A DNA stretch of 64,000 bases from Gentiana macrophylla (GCA_026214975.1 CM047815.1:76847299-76911298), one strand, 5' to 3'; positions 24,644 to 36,908 are shown, counted from the first letter of the stretch. Notes: generated from the sequence alone by a model not told the origin. A program made the numbers and translations.

Positions 24644-26836
24644 GGGATTTTGGAAAATCAGGCATTGTCTCCCCACCCCTCCTTGGAATTAAAGTGGCAA
24701 AATGACCACATTCGTAGAAGCAGGTTTTACGACAATACTATTGTCAGTAAACACCCATAACGACATTATTATCGTCGTAAAACCACCAAATAAGTGAATC
24801 ACGATTAATGGCATAACGAGGACGCTTAACGCCATTATTATCAACGTTAAATATTTAATCGACAATAATATTGGCGTTAAAAATACCTCGCTTAGCGCCA
24901 ATATTTAGTTGTTTGGCAATTCCCTCTATTTCAAAGTTATTTATTTGTGAATTGCTTACCACAAAACAACTCTTAGCTCAACCAAAAACCAAAAAAAAAA
25001 AATTCCAAAAGACTGTGTGTAATCTTCAAGTTTGGTATCATCAAACAAAGAGGCTGCTCCATCAAGGAAGTTCGGCATAGGTAAGTATTAATTGTTTTTT
25101 TGCAATAACTTCATATAATGTAATTTAATGAAAAAAATGATGAAGTCGATGAAAATTGCTTAATAGATTGTTTGTTATTGGCGTTTAGTATTAAGATATA
25201 GGGAAATTGTGTTGAATGATGAAGTTTGTGTAAATTGGTGTGTAAATTGTGATGAACAGAATGATGAAGACGATGAACCAGGTATCGGCGTTAAACAAGT
25301 TTTTACGCCATTATTATTGGCGTTAAACAAGTTTTTACGCAATTAATATTGGCGTTAAAAATGTTATTACGCCATTATTATTGCCGCTAAATATTCTGTT
25401 ACGCCATTATTATTATCGTAAAATTATTTTTTACGCCAATAATAATGACGTAAAAACAGGTTATATTTATTTCATTTTATATTTTATTTTTGGTTGAGAA
25501 AAGCAACTTTTTTGTGATCATATAATGTTTACTATGATTTGATAATTACTTTCACATAAATAGTATGTAATATATTAAGTATAATATATACTAATTATGT
25601 GAAAATGATTATGAAAGTATACTATGAATTTTCACATGATTTCATAATTTTCACATTATCATACGTATAATATATTATATACTCATTATGTGAAAATTAG
25701 GTTTTTCCTTTGTAGTCTTTAGTATAATATTTAATATATTAATTATGCTTTAGACTTTTATCATTTCGTATCTTTAGTATATGTATATAATTGCCTAAGT
25801 ATGATATTTCTAATTTAATGGCTTAGTATATGCATATGCCTAATATTACCGACAATGTAACCTAACTGTATGATCTCAGATATGCATTATTATGTGCAAA
25901 TATGATATTTAATAGCCTTGTATCATATTTAATTCTCGATTGCCTTTAGCCATTTTATCATTTAATATCTTTAGTATATATGAATATAATTGACTTAGTT
26001 TGATTTTTGTAATTTAATGGCTTAATATATGCATATGCCTAATAAGATCGACAAATGTAATCCTAACCAAATACAAAGGAACTCGATTTAAATGATGAAT
26101 AACACATAACGCAAATAAGAACGAACAACGACAATAACATCGACGACTTCCGTCTCGCCTTACGGTGAAAGCCTCCACCCAAAAGCGAGGTTCTTGTAGT
26201 TCAGTTGTTTTCGATTCCACTCCTTCCTTCTCAACAGCTATGGCCTTCCTCATGCCTCGCAAGAAACGAGGTCCTATAGACACTCGTAGAGGATTTGTAG
26301 GTTCTCTTGTTCATCTCTCCACTCAACAACTTTTGGTAAAGCCTCACCGGAAGTGAGGCATCCTCAGATTAGTATTTCAAGAGTTGCTTACTGAATCGTC
26401 CGGCATCTCCATCACTCCTCCCGTGGTTTACTAACAAACAACGCAACTAAATGACACATAACTTAAACATCTAACAACCGCCATACCTTAAACATCTAAC
26501 GACCAAAATTCAACAAAATCACACTAAGATCCAAACAAACAAAACATCACCGTGAATTTGATAATGAATGACTACACTACTTTCCAAACTTATGTATATG
26601 TATATCGTCACGAACGGATATGCACGTGTATGCGCAAAACAGACACTTTCATACACCTAATATCATAAAGGTTCGATATCGTGTGTGTATGTTTGTGTAT
26701 GGTATGTATAAATATATACAAAGACAAACGGATATTGTTTGGATATCGTTTCTCGTGTCGAGTTCATATTCATATCATTCCAAAGTTGTAACATTATATA
26801 TATATATATGTACATTGATATCGTGTTTTGTTTTAG

Positions 26837-26917
<81 letters not shown>

Positions 26918-27069
26918 TTATTTATTTATATTATATGTACTGTTATATATATATACATGGAAATATGCATATAAGTTCACAGTAAATAATTTACACACAT
27001 ATTTTCATATACGGTGTAGCATATGATATTCACAAGAAATAATTTACACACATATTTTTGTTGATTACT
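24644..27069 (+). repeat. Left terminal inverted repeat of the MULE
   Basis: About 2.4 kb matching the reverse complement of 40366-42407 in blocks: the terminus with TTAAAGTGGCAAAATGACCA, the palindrome cluster at 24727-24880 and 25300-25455, the block 26080-26660 (with GCCTCACCGGAAGTGAGGC, itself a hairpin), and the TA-rich inner end to TTGTTGATTA near 27069. An AT-rich stretch at about 25480-26000 is poorly matched and explains the length difference between arms. Open frames at 26014-26356 and 41058-41315 are mirror images of the same arm sequence and are not listed as genes. Confidence 0.85.
26838..26912. repeat. (TA)n microsatellite in the left MULE arm
   Basis: About 37 TA units grading into (TTTA)n. 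A counterpart is found in the right arm at 40485-40583. Confidence 0.95.
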
Positions 27070-27160
27070 TACTTCTAAACGTAAAATTCGGTCGTTCTAT
27101 TTAATTTACACGGTGTAGCCGTGTATGATATTCACAAGAAATAATTTATATTCATATTCA

Positions 27161-27163
<3 letters not shown>

Positions 27164-27249
<86 letters not shown>
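27164..27249. repeat. (TA)n microsatellite just inside the left arm
   Basis: About 43 TA units between the inner limit of the left arm and the transposase start. It is preceded by direct copies of ATGATATTCACAAGAAATAA (27025 and 27126). Confidence 0.95.
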
Positions 27250-27251
<2 letters not shown>

Positions 27252-27444
27252 ATTATATACGTAGAAGTTGTCATTATATTTATATGTATGTGAGTGTACA
27301 ATTACCCTATATATAGATATACACATACACACACTTTTATATAAAAAGCAATATACACACATATGCTTACACGGACCTATTTCAAAGTTTAAAATTACTT
27401 GTGGTTACTGACGAGTGGTTAATGATTTTTTCTCAGGTGACAAC

Positions 27445-30180
27445 ATGTTGGGTATTTCATTTACTTTGAATGGGAAATGGAATCACAAATCCGTAAAGAA
27501 TGGTCTTATTCGAATGGAACCGCTTATATCACTTATGTGAATGTGAATATTTCCTTTGACTTAAATGACGGAGAAAATTTACAAGAGAGCCGGCATTGAT
27601 CCTCTTGGGTATAAGTTGAACATTAAAGCCTTGTACACGACCAGTGGAACACACCAAACGCCTCATGTTGAGATTTTAGACGATGACTCATGGTACGGTT
27701 ACATTTGTGAAAAATTAGCAAATATTCCCGTGAAACTATGTGTTGATGGCAAAAAAGTGGTTAGTTATGATCCTCCGAGAGATATGAATGAGACCATGAT
27801 TGATTTAAATGAGTGCACGATTGATTTAAATGAAGAAAACTACGGTGAAGGTTTTCCCATTAATGATGACAATCTTGTTCGTTGTGCTCAACCAGAGACA
27901 TTCTCAAAGAAGGGTTCCTGATATTTATCCTCTTGATAACGGAAGAGAACGATCGGATCATATGCTAGATTACGGGGTTCTGACACCTTACTCGCCTGAT
28001 CATATACTCAAAGTGAGGTACCAAATACATCATTCATCGAACTACTCGCTTGGTAGCTCCAAATAACCTTATAACAACGCTTACAACATCTCCGACTATA
28101 CCGCTTTGAATACAAGTCGCCGATTACGTGGTGGACCTCAAATTCGAATACAAGTCATAACGCCCACGCATAACGAATTGTACTTGCTCCGACTATTCCA
28201 GCTTCAACCCGCTTTTGGCCTAGGCGGTTCGCTTTTAAACCTTAGTGGTGCACACCATGTTGAGTCCCGACACACATACGGCAAGAGCAATGTGGACGGA
28301 GGGAGTGATTTAGGTGATTTTGGAGACAGCCTTCCACCAATTGAAATACCGCTGCAGCCTCTAGCACAGGACGATTACCATTGAAGACGAAGATGGTTTG
28401 TATGTTGGAAGGTTGTTCAAAAATAAAGATGAGATGCGTGACATATTACGATATCACGCAATGAAGAATAGGTATCGCCAAGTCGAAAAGGTCCGATAAG
28501 GATAAACTCAGATTTGAAATGTAAGCGATCGAATAAATGTGATTGGAAGTTGAATGGTAGAAGGCTCGAGGTGACGATGTCCACTATTTCAAGATAACCG
28601 AGTATGAGGCAAAACATACATGTGGACCGGAAAGCATAACTAATCAAAGATGCTCAAACCACACCTTCTTCTATAGGCCGCTTTGGTAAGGAAACGACAT
28701 TATTGAACTTAAGGGAAAATTTAAAGCAAAGAATGTCCAAGTTATGTGAATAAAGAATTCGGCTTATCCCTTAGTTATGACCAAGCTTATAGATGTATAC
28801 AAGAGTCTTTACGCCTGATTGGTGGAACTCCGCAATGCCTTATACTAAGATGGATGGCTACTTTCACTTGCTTAAAGAAGCAAATGCCGATACATTGACG
28901 GACATGTAAAGGATAGCATGGGTAGGTTCAAGTATTGTTTTATGTCATTGGGACCTAGTATTGTTGGATTCAAGTTTTGTCGCCCCATACTATGCGTAGA
29001 TGGTACTCATTTGAAGAATAAGTATGGAGGGACTTTATTAGTTGTCAGCCGGAGTAGATGCGGGTGATCACTTGTTTCCATTGGCCATTGGCGAGCCGAC
29101 GGTGAGAGTAATGATTCGTGGACGATTTCTTTAACCACTTGAAGAAGGCAATCGGAGAACGTGAGGATCCGGGAGATTTGTCATTTGTCTCGGATAGAAA
29201 TCAGTGCAATCAAGTCTTCCTTGAAAGAGTGTTTCCAGATGCTTACCATGGATATTGCTACCACCACCTTGACATGAACGCCAATGACATTTACGGTAAG
29301 AAAAATATTGTCCAATAACATTGAAGAAAGCAAATTTACACTTGTTCGTAACGGGAATTCAAAATATTGTTTGAAGAGATTAAGCATAAAGATGCGAGGT
29401 TCATACTTATTTGGAGAATGTCGGAGTGAAATATCGGGCAAGGGCACATTTTCCTCGAACGCGATACGCTATCATGACAAACAACTATGCCGAGCTTCAA
29501 CGCTGCATTTCTCGAGGCACGGAATATGAATATAACGAATATGCTTGAATTCGCTAGTAAGACGTTACAACGCTTGGTATCATAAGTGGAGAGAGTTAGC
29601 ATTCGGCCGTAGTAGTGTATTAGCACCGTGGTTGAAACGAAGGTGATGGATACGGTTAATCGTAGAATAAACTTCACGCTTCTATCCCATCGACGCCGCT
29701 GTGTTTCGTGTGTCGAACCTTGATAGCAAAAGATCGAGTTAATCTCTACGACCGTATGCTATTGTAGAGAGTGGCAAGCACATAGGCTCCCATGTGTACA
29801 TGCCGCCGCACCGCCGCAGAACGCCATTTGAACATTTATGACGGATGTCATCCTTATTTCAAAGCGGTGTGCTTCAAACGATTTATGAAGGCCGTGTTTT
29901 CGCCTCGTTGAAGAGCATTGAAACTCCCATATAATGTTCGAACATACGTTATTATTCCACCTATTGAGAGGATAATGTGTCGGTCGACCGGATACGGCAA
30001 GGACGAAAATGAGGCCGTCGTAGAGAACGAAGAGGATACGCTCAAACGGAGAACGTAAAGTCGCCAGATTAGGAGGATACTTTCGTAGGCCGGCGATCAA
30101 AAATGTTCAACATGCGGTCTACCTCGGACATAGAAAAGACAAATGTCCTACACCACTTCATTTGGCCGCCCACTCAATGT
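27445..30180 (+). pseudogene. MULE transposase (MURA/MuDR type), decayed
   Basis: Segments appear in the correct order on the forward strand. An N-terminal part (27565-27920) has IYKRAGIDPLGYKLNIKALY. A MuDR N-terminal domain (PF03108 type) follows near 28390 with GLYVGRLFKNKDEMRDIL. The MULE DDE core has CVDGTHLKNKYGGTLL (first Asp at about 28999) and FVSDRNQCNQVF (second Asp at about 29193), then FPDAYHGYCYHHLDMN. A SWIM zinc finger (CYCREWQAHRLPCVHAA, about 29757-29810) and a CCHC knuckle remnant near 30100 come last. Many frameshifts and stops separate the segments, so no full transposase can be made here. It would have to be supplied by another copy. Confidence 0.85.
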
Positions 30181-30662
30181 ATAGTATAATTTAGATTGTT
30201 AATTTGATGTATGAAAAGACTCACGAGTTTTGCTTTGTCTTTTCGATAACAATGTTCTCGTAATCGTTATGTTTTGCTTAACTTTTGAATGCTTGCATGG
30301 CTATTTAGAATATACTATATCCGCATGGTGTCGTAGCTTTATATATGCCAACCCCCTCCCCACTCCCCCATACTCCCATTCTAGACCCCAATTAATTCAC
30401 GAAAGAAATTGATTCCTCTCCCCAAAAACGAAAAGTTGTAAAAAAACTTCTCACCTAACTAACTATGTAACATCTTTAAAATGACAATGCCATGTTAGTA
30501 GAAAAATACACAAATGATGGAGACATTTTCCTTCAAATTTAGCTAGCACAAGAACACAAAACAAAGGCAATTATCAAGGGTGGTCATGTGATCGTCGAAG
30601 ATCATCCATTACAATTATGTAGTAGAAAGAAAGAAAAAACAAGAAATAATTTAACAAAATGC

Positions 30663-31546
30663 TTAAACAAACCAAGGGTGGTCACTATAGATGACAGGGG
30701 AGGTTTCTGAAGAAATGTCATCCGTGTCATACTCTAGTACGTTAAAATGTCTTGCGATAGCCCTGATAAGAAAATGAAAATAGATATAACCATCACCACT
30801 ACTCTCAAGCGATATGTCACAAATCCTACTAATGATGTAACGTCCAACGTCAACTTCGTAATGGAGAAATGCGTACACCAAAATGTACAAGTCAAATGGC
30901 GGTTCAAGAGTGTGTATAGTACCATAGAGGCTATTGGCGAACCATTTGATCATAACACGCCCCCATTCGGTAGGCGCTGACAAATGAGCAATTATACGCT
31001 GTAATTCACTTAACGCTCAAGCCCCGCTGAAGAAGTCACCGGATGCTTCAACTCCACTTACACCATAGTAGTTATTGATCCACCAACCTCCAAGGCAAAA
31101 TCTACTCCACGATTTTGTGCACCCCGGATGCTATGGCGGAGCACTCGCCAGCTACATTTGACCGACAACCGCATAGAATTCACGAACAATTGATCTATTC
31201 ATAAGTGGATGTCGATGCGGGACTATTTGCGAGGCCCTCCAACGAAAGTCCATGCGATGAGTCTCTTCATCTTGGTAGGTAGACTCTTCAATTCAATTCT
31301 CCTCTCTCCGATAATAGCTCTATCGTTGAAGAGGGTACTCCAATTATGACGCCTTCGCCTGCTTCAACCTCAACCTCGTTGTCTCAAGCTCGCACTCGCT
31401 GTCTCAAGGTCGAAATCACCGAGGAATCAATAACACCCTCCTAGGCCATTAACAAACACAAAGTTGATGAGGATTCCATGGAGGATCCTCATACTCTGGG
31501 AATTTGGTTCATGCCATTCCCGATGAGGGGAAATAGGTTCAGACAT
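30663..31546 (-). pseudogene. MULE cargo b: PF20167-like protein, broken
   Basis: Reverse-strand gene starting near 31546 (MSEPISPHREW) downstream of a TATA-like CTCTATATATACC at 31603-31615, ending at DHPWFV with TAA at 30663. The last 106 codons are open (LYGTIHTLEPPFDLYILVYA, then VDVGRYI and GDGYIYFHFLI). They align with the C-terminus of cargo d (35632-36528) and, less well, cargo c. The N-terminal half is interrupted by several stops and frameshifts. The family match (putative plant transposon protein domain) rests on cargo c and on the ORF at 52151-52997. Function is unknown. Confidence 0.65.
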
Positions 31547-31639
31547 TGTGTATATAATTGAAGTAAAGTAGAAGGTTATGCAGAGGTAGTTTAATAGGTC
31601 ATGGTATATATAGAGTTGACGGTCAATATTATAATGACA

Positions 31640-32310
31640 CATGGATACAGCGACCACACATGGCAGGGAATCTCGTTTGACGACAATACTATCGTCGTCA
31701 GAGTCCATTTGACGGCAATATTATCGTCGTAAAATCATGCACGATCGGTGACAAGACCTCGACACTCGCGCCTACGTGTCCCGCCACGGTCATAAATCAT
31801 CACCACTTGAAGTGTGGGACCCACCGACAATGACCACGCGTGGCGTGGAATCTCGCTTGACGATAATACTTTCGCCGCCGTGAGTCCATTTGAAGACAAT
31901 ACTATCGCCGCCGAGTCCATTTGACGGCAATATTATCGCCGAAAAATCATGCACGATCGCCCGACAAGACCTGGCACTGCGCCTACGTGTCCCGCCACGG
32001 TCATAAATCACCACCACTTCAAGTGTGGGACCCACCGACACCGACCACACATGGCAGGAATCTCGCTTGACGATAATACTATCGCCGCCGAGTCCATTTG
32101 ACGACAATACTATCGCTGCCTGGAGTCAATTTGACGGCAATATTATCGCCGTAAAATCATGCACGATCGCCGACAAGACTCGACACGCGCTCTACGTGTC
32201 CCGCCACGGTCATAAATCACCACCACTTCGGCGTGTGGGACCCACCGACATTGACCACACATGGCGTGGAATCTCGCTTGACGACAATACTATCGCCGTT
32301 AGAGTCCCGA
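31640..32310. repeat. Intergenic repeat array 1 of the MULE
   Basis: Four tandem units of about 178-212 bp, anchored by CACATGGCAGGGAATCTCG-like words near 31653, 31831, 32043 and 32255 and by CGGTCATAAATCACCACCAC. Each unit carries one or more copies of the palindrome TTTGACGACAATA/TATCGTCG. The array sits between the divergent cargo genes b (reverse) and the B3 gene (forward), so it occupies a shared promoter position. Confidence 0.85.
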
Positions 32311-32316
32311 CACCCC

Positions 32317-32370
32317 GCCCTATTCTCCCTATATATACTACGACACATCCCAAATAAGCATACAAGAACG
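32317..32370 (+). promoter_or_regulatory. Core promoter of the MULE B3 gene
   Basis: CTATATATACTACGACACA starts at about 32329, roughly 85 bp before the B3 ATG. More than 45 of the surrounding bases are nearly the same as in front of cargo d at 35519-35577, including the downstream CAAGAACGAACAAT. Conservation between two genes with unrelated coding sequences supports a real promoter and leader. Confidence 0.65.
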
Positions 32371-32416
32371 AACAATTAAAAGAAATTCGCCATTTTTACT
32401 TTTACAAAATAAGCAA

Positions 32417-33256
32417 ATGGATTTTCCAAGTTTCTTTAAAGTTCTTGATGGCGGTTTCGCAACAAGTTTGGTATGTCATTATTAATTAACTTACATTTAT
32501 ATCACTTATATTATGATTGAACCAACATGATATGTTTCTTTTTTCATAGACGCCACTTCCTCAAAGATACTTTAATAGTAGAAGGACACGATGGGGAACA
32601 TAGATATGACCGCTCTCGTGGTCGATTAGTGACATGGAATGTTAGGATTGGAGCCGCAGACAATGGAATTCTTCATTTCTTTGGGGAAGGTTGGGAGGAG
32701 TATGTGGCCGCTCATGACTTGAATGAGGGGGAGTTTATAGTGTTTGAACACAGAGGGGATTTCATTTTCGACACTATTGTGCTGGATCACACTTCTTGTG
32801 AGAAGACTTTTTATGTTTCCGATGGTGAAGAAGATGAGGCAGGTGCAAGTCACCAAAATCCCCATTTTCAGATGACGCTGGCAAACTAGGCATTTTCACA
32901 TGGTTATGTGGTGAGATTTGATCATTTTAGTTGTTTTCTTGTGTATCTTTCATCCTCATTGCAATTTTGTAACAGTATTTAAAATTGTTTGTGATTTGTA
33001 GAATATTCCAATGCCATTTGCTAGAACAAACGACATGTTGCGAAACAAGACAGTCGAACTGCGAATTGCGACAGGGGAATCATGGCGTGCTAGAATTGTA
33101 GCTTTTATTTCAAACTATCAACAAGTTCGTTTAAGCGGGTTGAATGATTTCATTACCAACAATGACCTAAATGTTGGAGATGAATGCACATTTGAAGTCG
33201 TTGATGAACCTATAGAAAATCACGTCGTGTTTAATGTGGTGATTACTAGACATTGA
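32417..33256 (+). CDS. MULE cargo: two-domain B3 DNA-binding protein
   Basis: A REM-like B3 transcription-factor-type protein inside the transposon. Three exons fit: 32417-32470 (MDFPSFFKVLDGG, the typical B3 opening), 32550-32910 and 33002-33256, with GT-AG borders. The first B3 domain shows VTWNVRIGAADNG, then HFFGEGWEEYVAAHDLNEGE and FIVFEHRGDFIF. The second starts NIPMPFARTNDML and has ELRIATGESWRARIV and NDLNVGDECTFEV. B3 domains bind short DNA sites in the major groove. The frame breaks by about one base near 32575 and again before the exon 2 donor, so as printed it is not fully open. Otherwise it is well preserved compared with the transposase. Confidence 0.75.
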
Positions 33257-33799
33257 AGTGCAATTATTAAAAACGTCGTCCTATCCTATTTAAGCCAATG
33301 TATCATTACTCTCTTTCTTTTTAAGTTTGTAAGCCTTGTAATCCCTTGCCAATGTATCATTACTCTTTATTTTTATGTATGTAATCCAATGTAGCATTTA
33401 CACAACAAGTTTTCATTCTACAAAGGTAGTCTAAAGTTGTAAACATAAAAGTAAATAAGACATCATGAAACTAATCGAGACAATGGCATTCAACAAAAAG
33501 ATTTGTCAAGACAAGAACTCATACAACAAAATCACCAACTTTAACAAAGTCTTTTGATTTAACACAATAGAACTATATAGCAAAGAGAGTACAAAGAGGC
33601 TTCCGAGATGAAATCATAAAGCAAAATCCATTATATTTAATTACGAGGAGAAAGAAAAATAATGTGATCATGGAGTCTGTAGACTAAAAAGACAAATCAA
33701 ATCATAAAGCAACATATGCAACTTCAACAAAGTCTACAACTTTCTTCATTGTTAAAATAAAATACATTGCACGTGAAAAATAAACCTTAAAAGTCATCT

Positions 33800-34613
33800 T
33801 GATTAAAAGTTTCGTAGTGATAACGCTCATCACGATCGTATGTCACATCATCTTCGTGAGATATTCCGCACTTCGGCGGACCTCACGCATACATGATGTG
33901 ATGAGATACGGAAAAATATATATCCATCGCCTCGTTGACCTTTGCTATCTGTCGAATCCTCGGAGAGAATATACTCTCCGACGCCAATGTATGATGTGAT
34001 AGATGCATACGCAAGCGCGCATAAATCAAATGTCGGTGCGGTGTAGTTCACCGTGCATACATATTGGTGGCAAGGAACAAAATCAAGAAAGGAAGGAATG
34101 GACCGCACCAGACCAGGGTGAAGGGCGGGTACACCTCACACGCTCCCACGATGCGCCGCCCAAACAAAACAAAATGTCACGTCAGAGTAATTCAGAACAT
34201 CCGAAATAGAAAGAAATCCAAACCCTGTGGATATTCTTGAATGGCATACATCTCGTTGATCATGTATTATCCAAAATGACGGGTACACCTCGCACTGTGA
34301 CACACCGTTCATTGAGCCCTACCGTAGCTACACAAGCGTAGAATTCACGCACAATAGACCGATTCACGTGATGAAAGCTTAATGGGGTTTGGGGGACACC
34401 ATGCCATCCATTATCTCGGAACAAGTTTTTAATCAAACCAGGTAGACTTTCCATATTCAATCGTCTCTCTGGAACAACATCTCTTGACATCCAGTTAGCC
34501 ACGTACTCACGCCTCTCCTCTTCGGTTGTGAAACGGTTTATGAGAGACTCCTCGTCCAACGATAGATCCATTTTGTCATTCGGGATAAACACAGGAGCAT
34601 GCGGGTTAGGCAT
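33800..34613 (-). pseudogene. MULE cargo c: PF20167-like protein, broken
   Basis: It starts at 34613 (MPNPHAPVFIPNDKMDLSLD), about 55 bp downstream of a TATA-like GTCTATATATTA on the reverse strand. The first 117 codons are open and show the family signature: LINRFTTEEERREYVANW, then ERRLNMESLPGL, NGWHGV and NRSIVREFYACVATVG followed by VTVRGVPV. This matches the ORF at 52151-52997 (ERGINFEKIDQF, QGWRKF, VSIVREFYSAL, ISVRGTLIHL). The C-terminal part (34108-33848) keeps GDGYIFF but is frameshifted. Function is unknown; the domain is known from plant transposons. Confidence 0.65.
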
Positions 34614-34699
34614 TGAATATAATAGAGGGGAAATGAGAGGGATGAGTCATTTAATAAATGATCGGTTAATATATAGACTTTTACTTATGGGAAGTCATA

Positions 34700-35480
34700 A
34701 ATGACCCACCGACACCGACCATACATGGCAGGGAATCTCGCTTGACGACAATACTATCGCCGCCACACCATTTGACGGCAATATTATCGTCGTGAAATCA
34801 TGCACGACTGCTGACAGGACCTGATACCGTGCCCATGTGTCCTGCCTACGGTCATAAATCACCACCACTTCAAGTGTGGGACCCACCGACACCGACCACA
34901 CATGGCGTGGAATCTCGCTTGACGACAATACTATCGCCGCCGAGTCCATTTGACGCCAATATTATCGCTGCCTGAGTCCATTTGAACAATATTATCGCAA
35001 AATCATGCACGATCGGTGACAAGACTCGACATCGCGCCCATGTGTCCCGCCACGGTCATAAATCACCACCACTTGAAGTGTGGGACCTACCGACACCGAC
35101 CACACATGGCAGGGAATCTCGTTTGACGACAATACTATCGTCGTCAGAGTCCATTTGACGGCAATATTATCGTCGTAAAATCATGCACGACTGGTGACAA
35201 GACCTGACACTGTGCCCATGTGTCCTGCCTACGGTCATAAATCACCACCACTTGAAGTGTGGGACCCACCGAGACCGACCACACATGGCAGGGAATCTCG
35301 TTTGACGACAATACTATCGTCGTCTGAGTCTATTTGACGGCAATATTATCGTCGTAAAATCATGCACGACTGGTGACAAGACCTGACACTGTAACCATGT
35401 GTCCTGCCTACGGTCATAAGTCACCACCACTTCAAGTGTGGGACCCACCGACAGCGACCACACATGACACGGAATAACTC
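34700..35480. repeat. Intergenic repeat array 2 of the MULE
   Basis: Five units of about 177-204 bp, anchored by CATACATGG/CACACATGG words near 34721, 34898, 35102, 35281 and 35460. The repeat family and internal palindromes are those of array 1. It lies between divergent cargo genes c (reverse) and d (forward), repeating the layout of array 1. Confidence 0.85.
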
Positions 35481-35518
35481 GGATTTGATTAAGATCCCTA
35501 TACCCCATATTCAACTCC

Positions 35519-35577
35519 GCCCTATTCTCCCTATATATACTACGACACAACCCAAATAATCATGCAAGAACGAACAA
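35519..35577 (+). promoter_or_regulatory. Core promoter of MULE cargo gene d
   Basis: CTATATATACTACGACACA at about 35531 lies about 100 bp before the probable ATG (35632). It is near-identical to the promoter of the B3 gene at 32317-32370. Confidence 0.65.
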
Positions 35578-35631
35578 TGGGATGACTCAGAATCTTCGTA
35601 CAAATACATTTGATTACTAGCATCCCACCTC

Positions 35632-36528
35632 ATGTCTAACTCGGATTATTTATTCCCTCTTTGAGTAAACCCGCATGCCCCTATGTTTGATAACGAGGGT
35701 GGGGAAGATGCGTCCTATGACGAGGATACACTCTTAAGTAGGTTCCCTGATGATGGGGATAGACAATATTTCGAGACAAACTGGAATGGTAGAGTCAGAA
35801 TTGCGCAGAGAGGAGGTTATCGTGGGATAGTCTGCCTACACTCTTGAGAGACAGATTACTCAGAATTGGGTGGTCTGGTTTCGCTAACACCCCTGATGCA
35901 AGGGTGAGTATGAATCGGTCTATCGTTCTTGAGTACTATGCAATTGTTCAGAGTGGGATACTTTGGGGGAGGACCGCAAGCACACCGCGAAGCCTCCGAG
36001 GCGTTACCGTTAGTTTGGATGTGGGGGATCAACCGCTACTATGGCATTCCAGAAGTCCCAGACGGTGAAGAATTTTTCAGGCATCATCCTATGATTGCGC
36101 TGGACAATGGGATGGATTTGATGTATGAACTCGCTAATGCATTTGGTGGGACTCATCTTTGGGGTCCTATTGAAAGGACAATTGATGGTTTGGTTGAATA
36201 TATTCCAGCAAGATTAAATGGCGAGTGGGTACGTGTCATGCTTATGTTTCTTGCGAATCGCGTCCATGGTACCATACATCATGTTCAACCAAACTTGGAT
36301 ATGTACATCCTTGCATACGCAGTCTTATATCATCGAGTGAATGTGGGGCGATACATCGTGGATAGGGTTAACAGGATAGCGAGGGGGAGACATGGTGATG
36401 GTTATATCTTTTTCCCATTCCTTATAACGGCAATGGCCAGAAGCTTTGGGGTACCGGATCTTGACACGGATGAAATTATTTGGCAAACACCACCTTTCGT
36501 ATTTAATGATCACCCTTGGTTTATTTAA
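35632..36528 (+). pseudogene. MULE cargo d: PF20167-like protein, frameshifted
   Basis: The probable start MSNSDYLFPL is followed by an early frame change. The next segments (PMFDNEGGEDASYDEDTLLS, then RFPDDGDRQYFETNW) align with the start of cargo c. The last 199 codons are open: YYGIPEVPDGEEFFRHHPMI, GTIHHVQPNLDMYILAYAVL, VNVGRYIVDRV, GDGYIFFPFLI, ending DHPWFI with TAA at 36526-36528. It is the best preserved of the three paralogues and may need only two or three base changes to be open. Its 3' flank (about 36535-36620) resembles that of the B3 gene. Confidence 0.65.
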
Positions 36529-36908
36529 GCAGTGTTCTTATTCTTAAGCGTGTATAATTACTCTTTCTTTTTGCAAGCCCCGTATGTAAGCCAATGTATC
36601 ATTACTTCTTTCTTTTATGTTTGATTTTACTACTTATCATTTCACCGATTAGATCTAAAAACAAACTAAAAATATAGTATAAATATTACAACACCATAAA
36701 TTCAGATAATAAATATCAAACTCCTATATGCCGTGTAAACAGATCTACGGCCATTTTGTTCCGAACCTATGTACGGTTAGATCATTCACCATCTATCCTC
36801 GCCATTTATGATTAAAAGCTCCATAATCTTCAGCCATGAAAATCCCACATAGCTTCCTCGCATATTAAAGCCATAAATTTTGAAATTGAAATGTTCAAAT
36901 TAACAATT

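Noticed and set aside
26014..26356. Small gene in the MULE arm, also at 41058-41315
   Set aside because: Both are the same arm sequence in mirror orientation, without start context or a known family; kept only as a note on the arm.
31427..32357. Frames running through the MULE repeat array
   Set aside because: They are translations of the tandem units (repeated PRHVWSVSVGPTLEVVV-type text) and the array is in promoter position. The same applies to 34695-34949 and 35314-35550.
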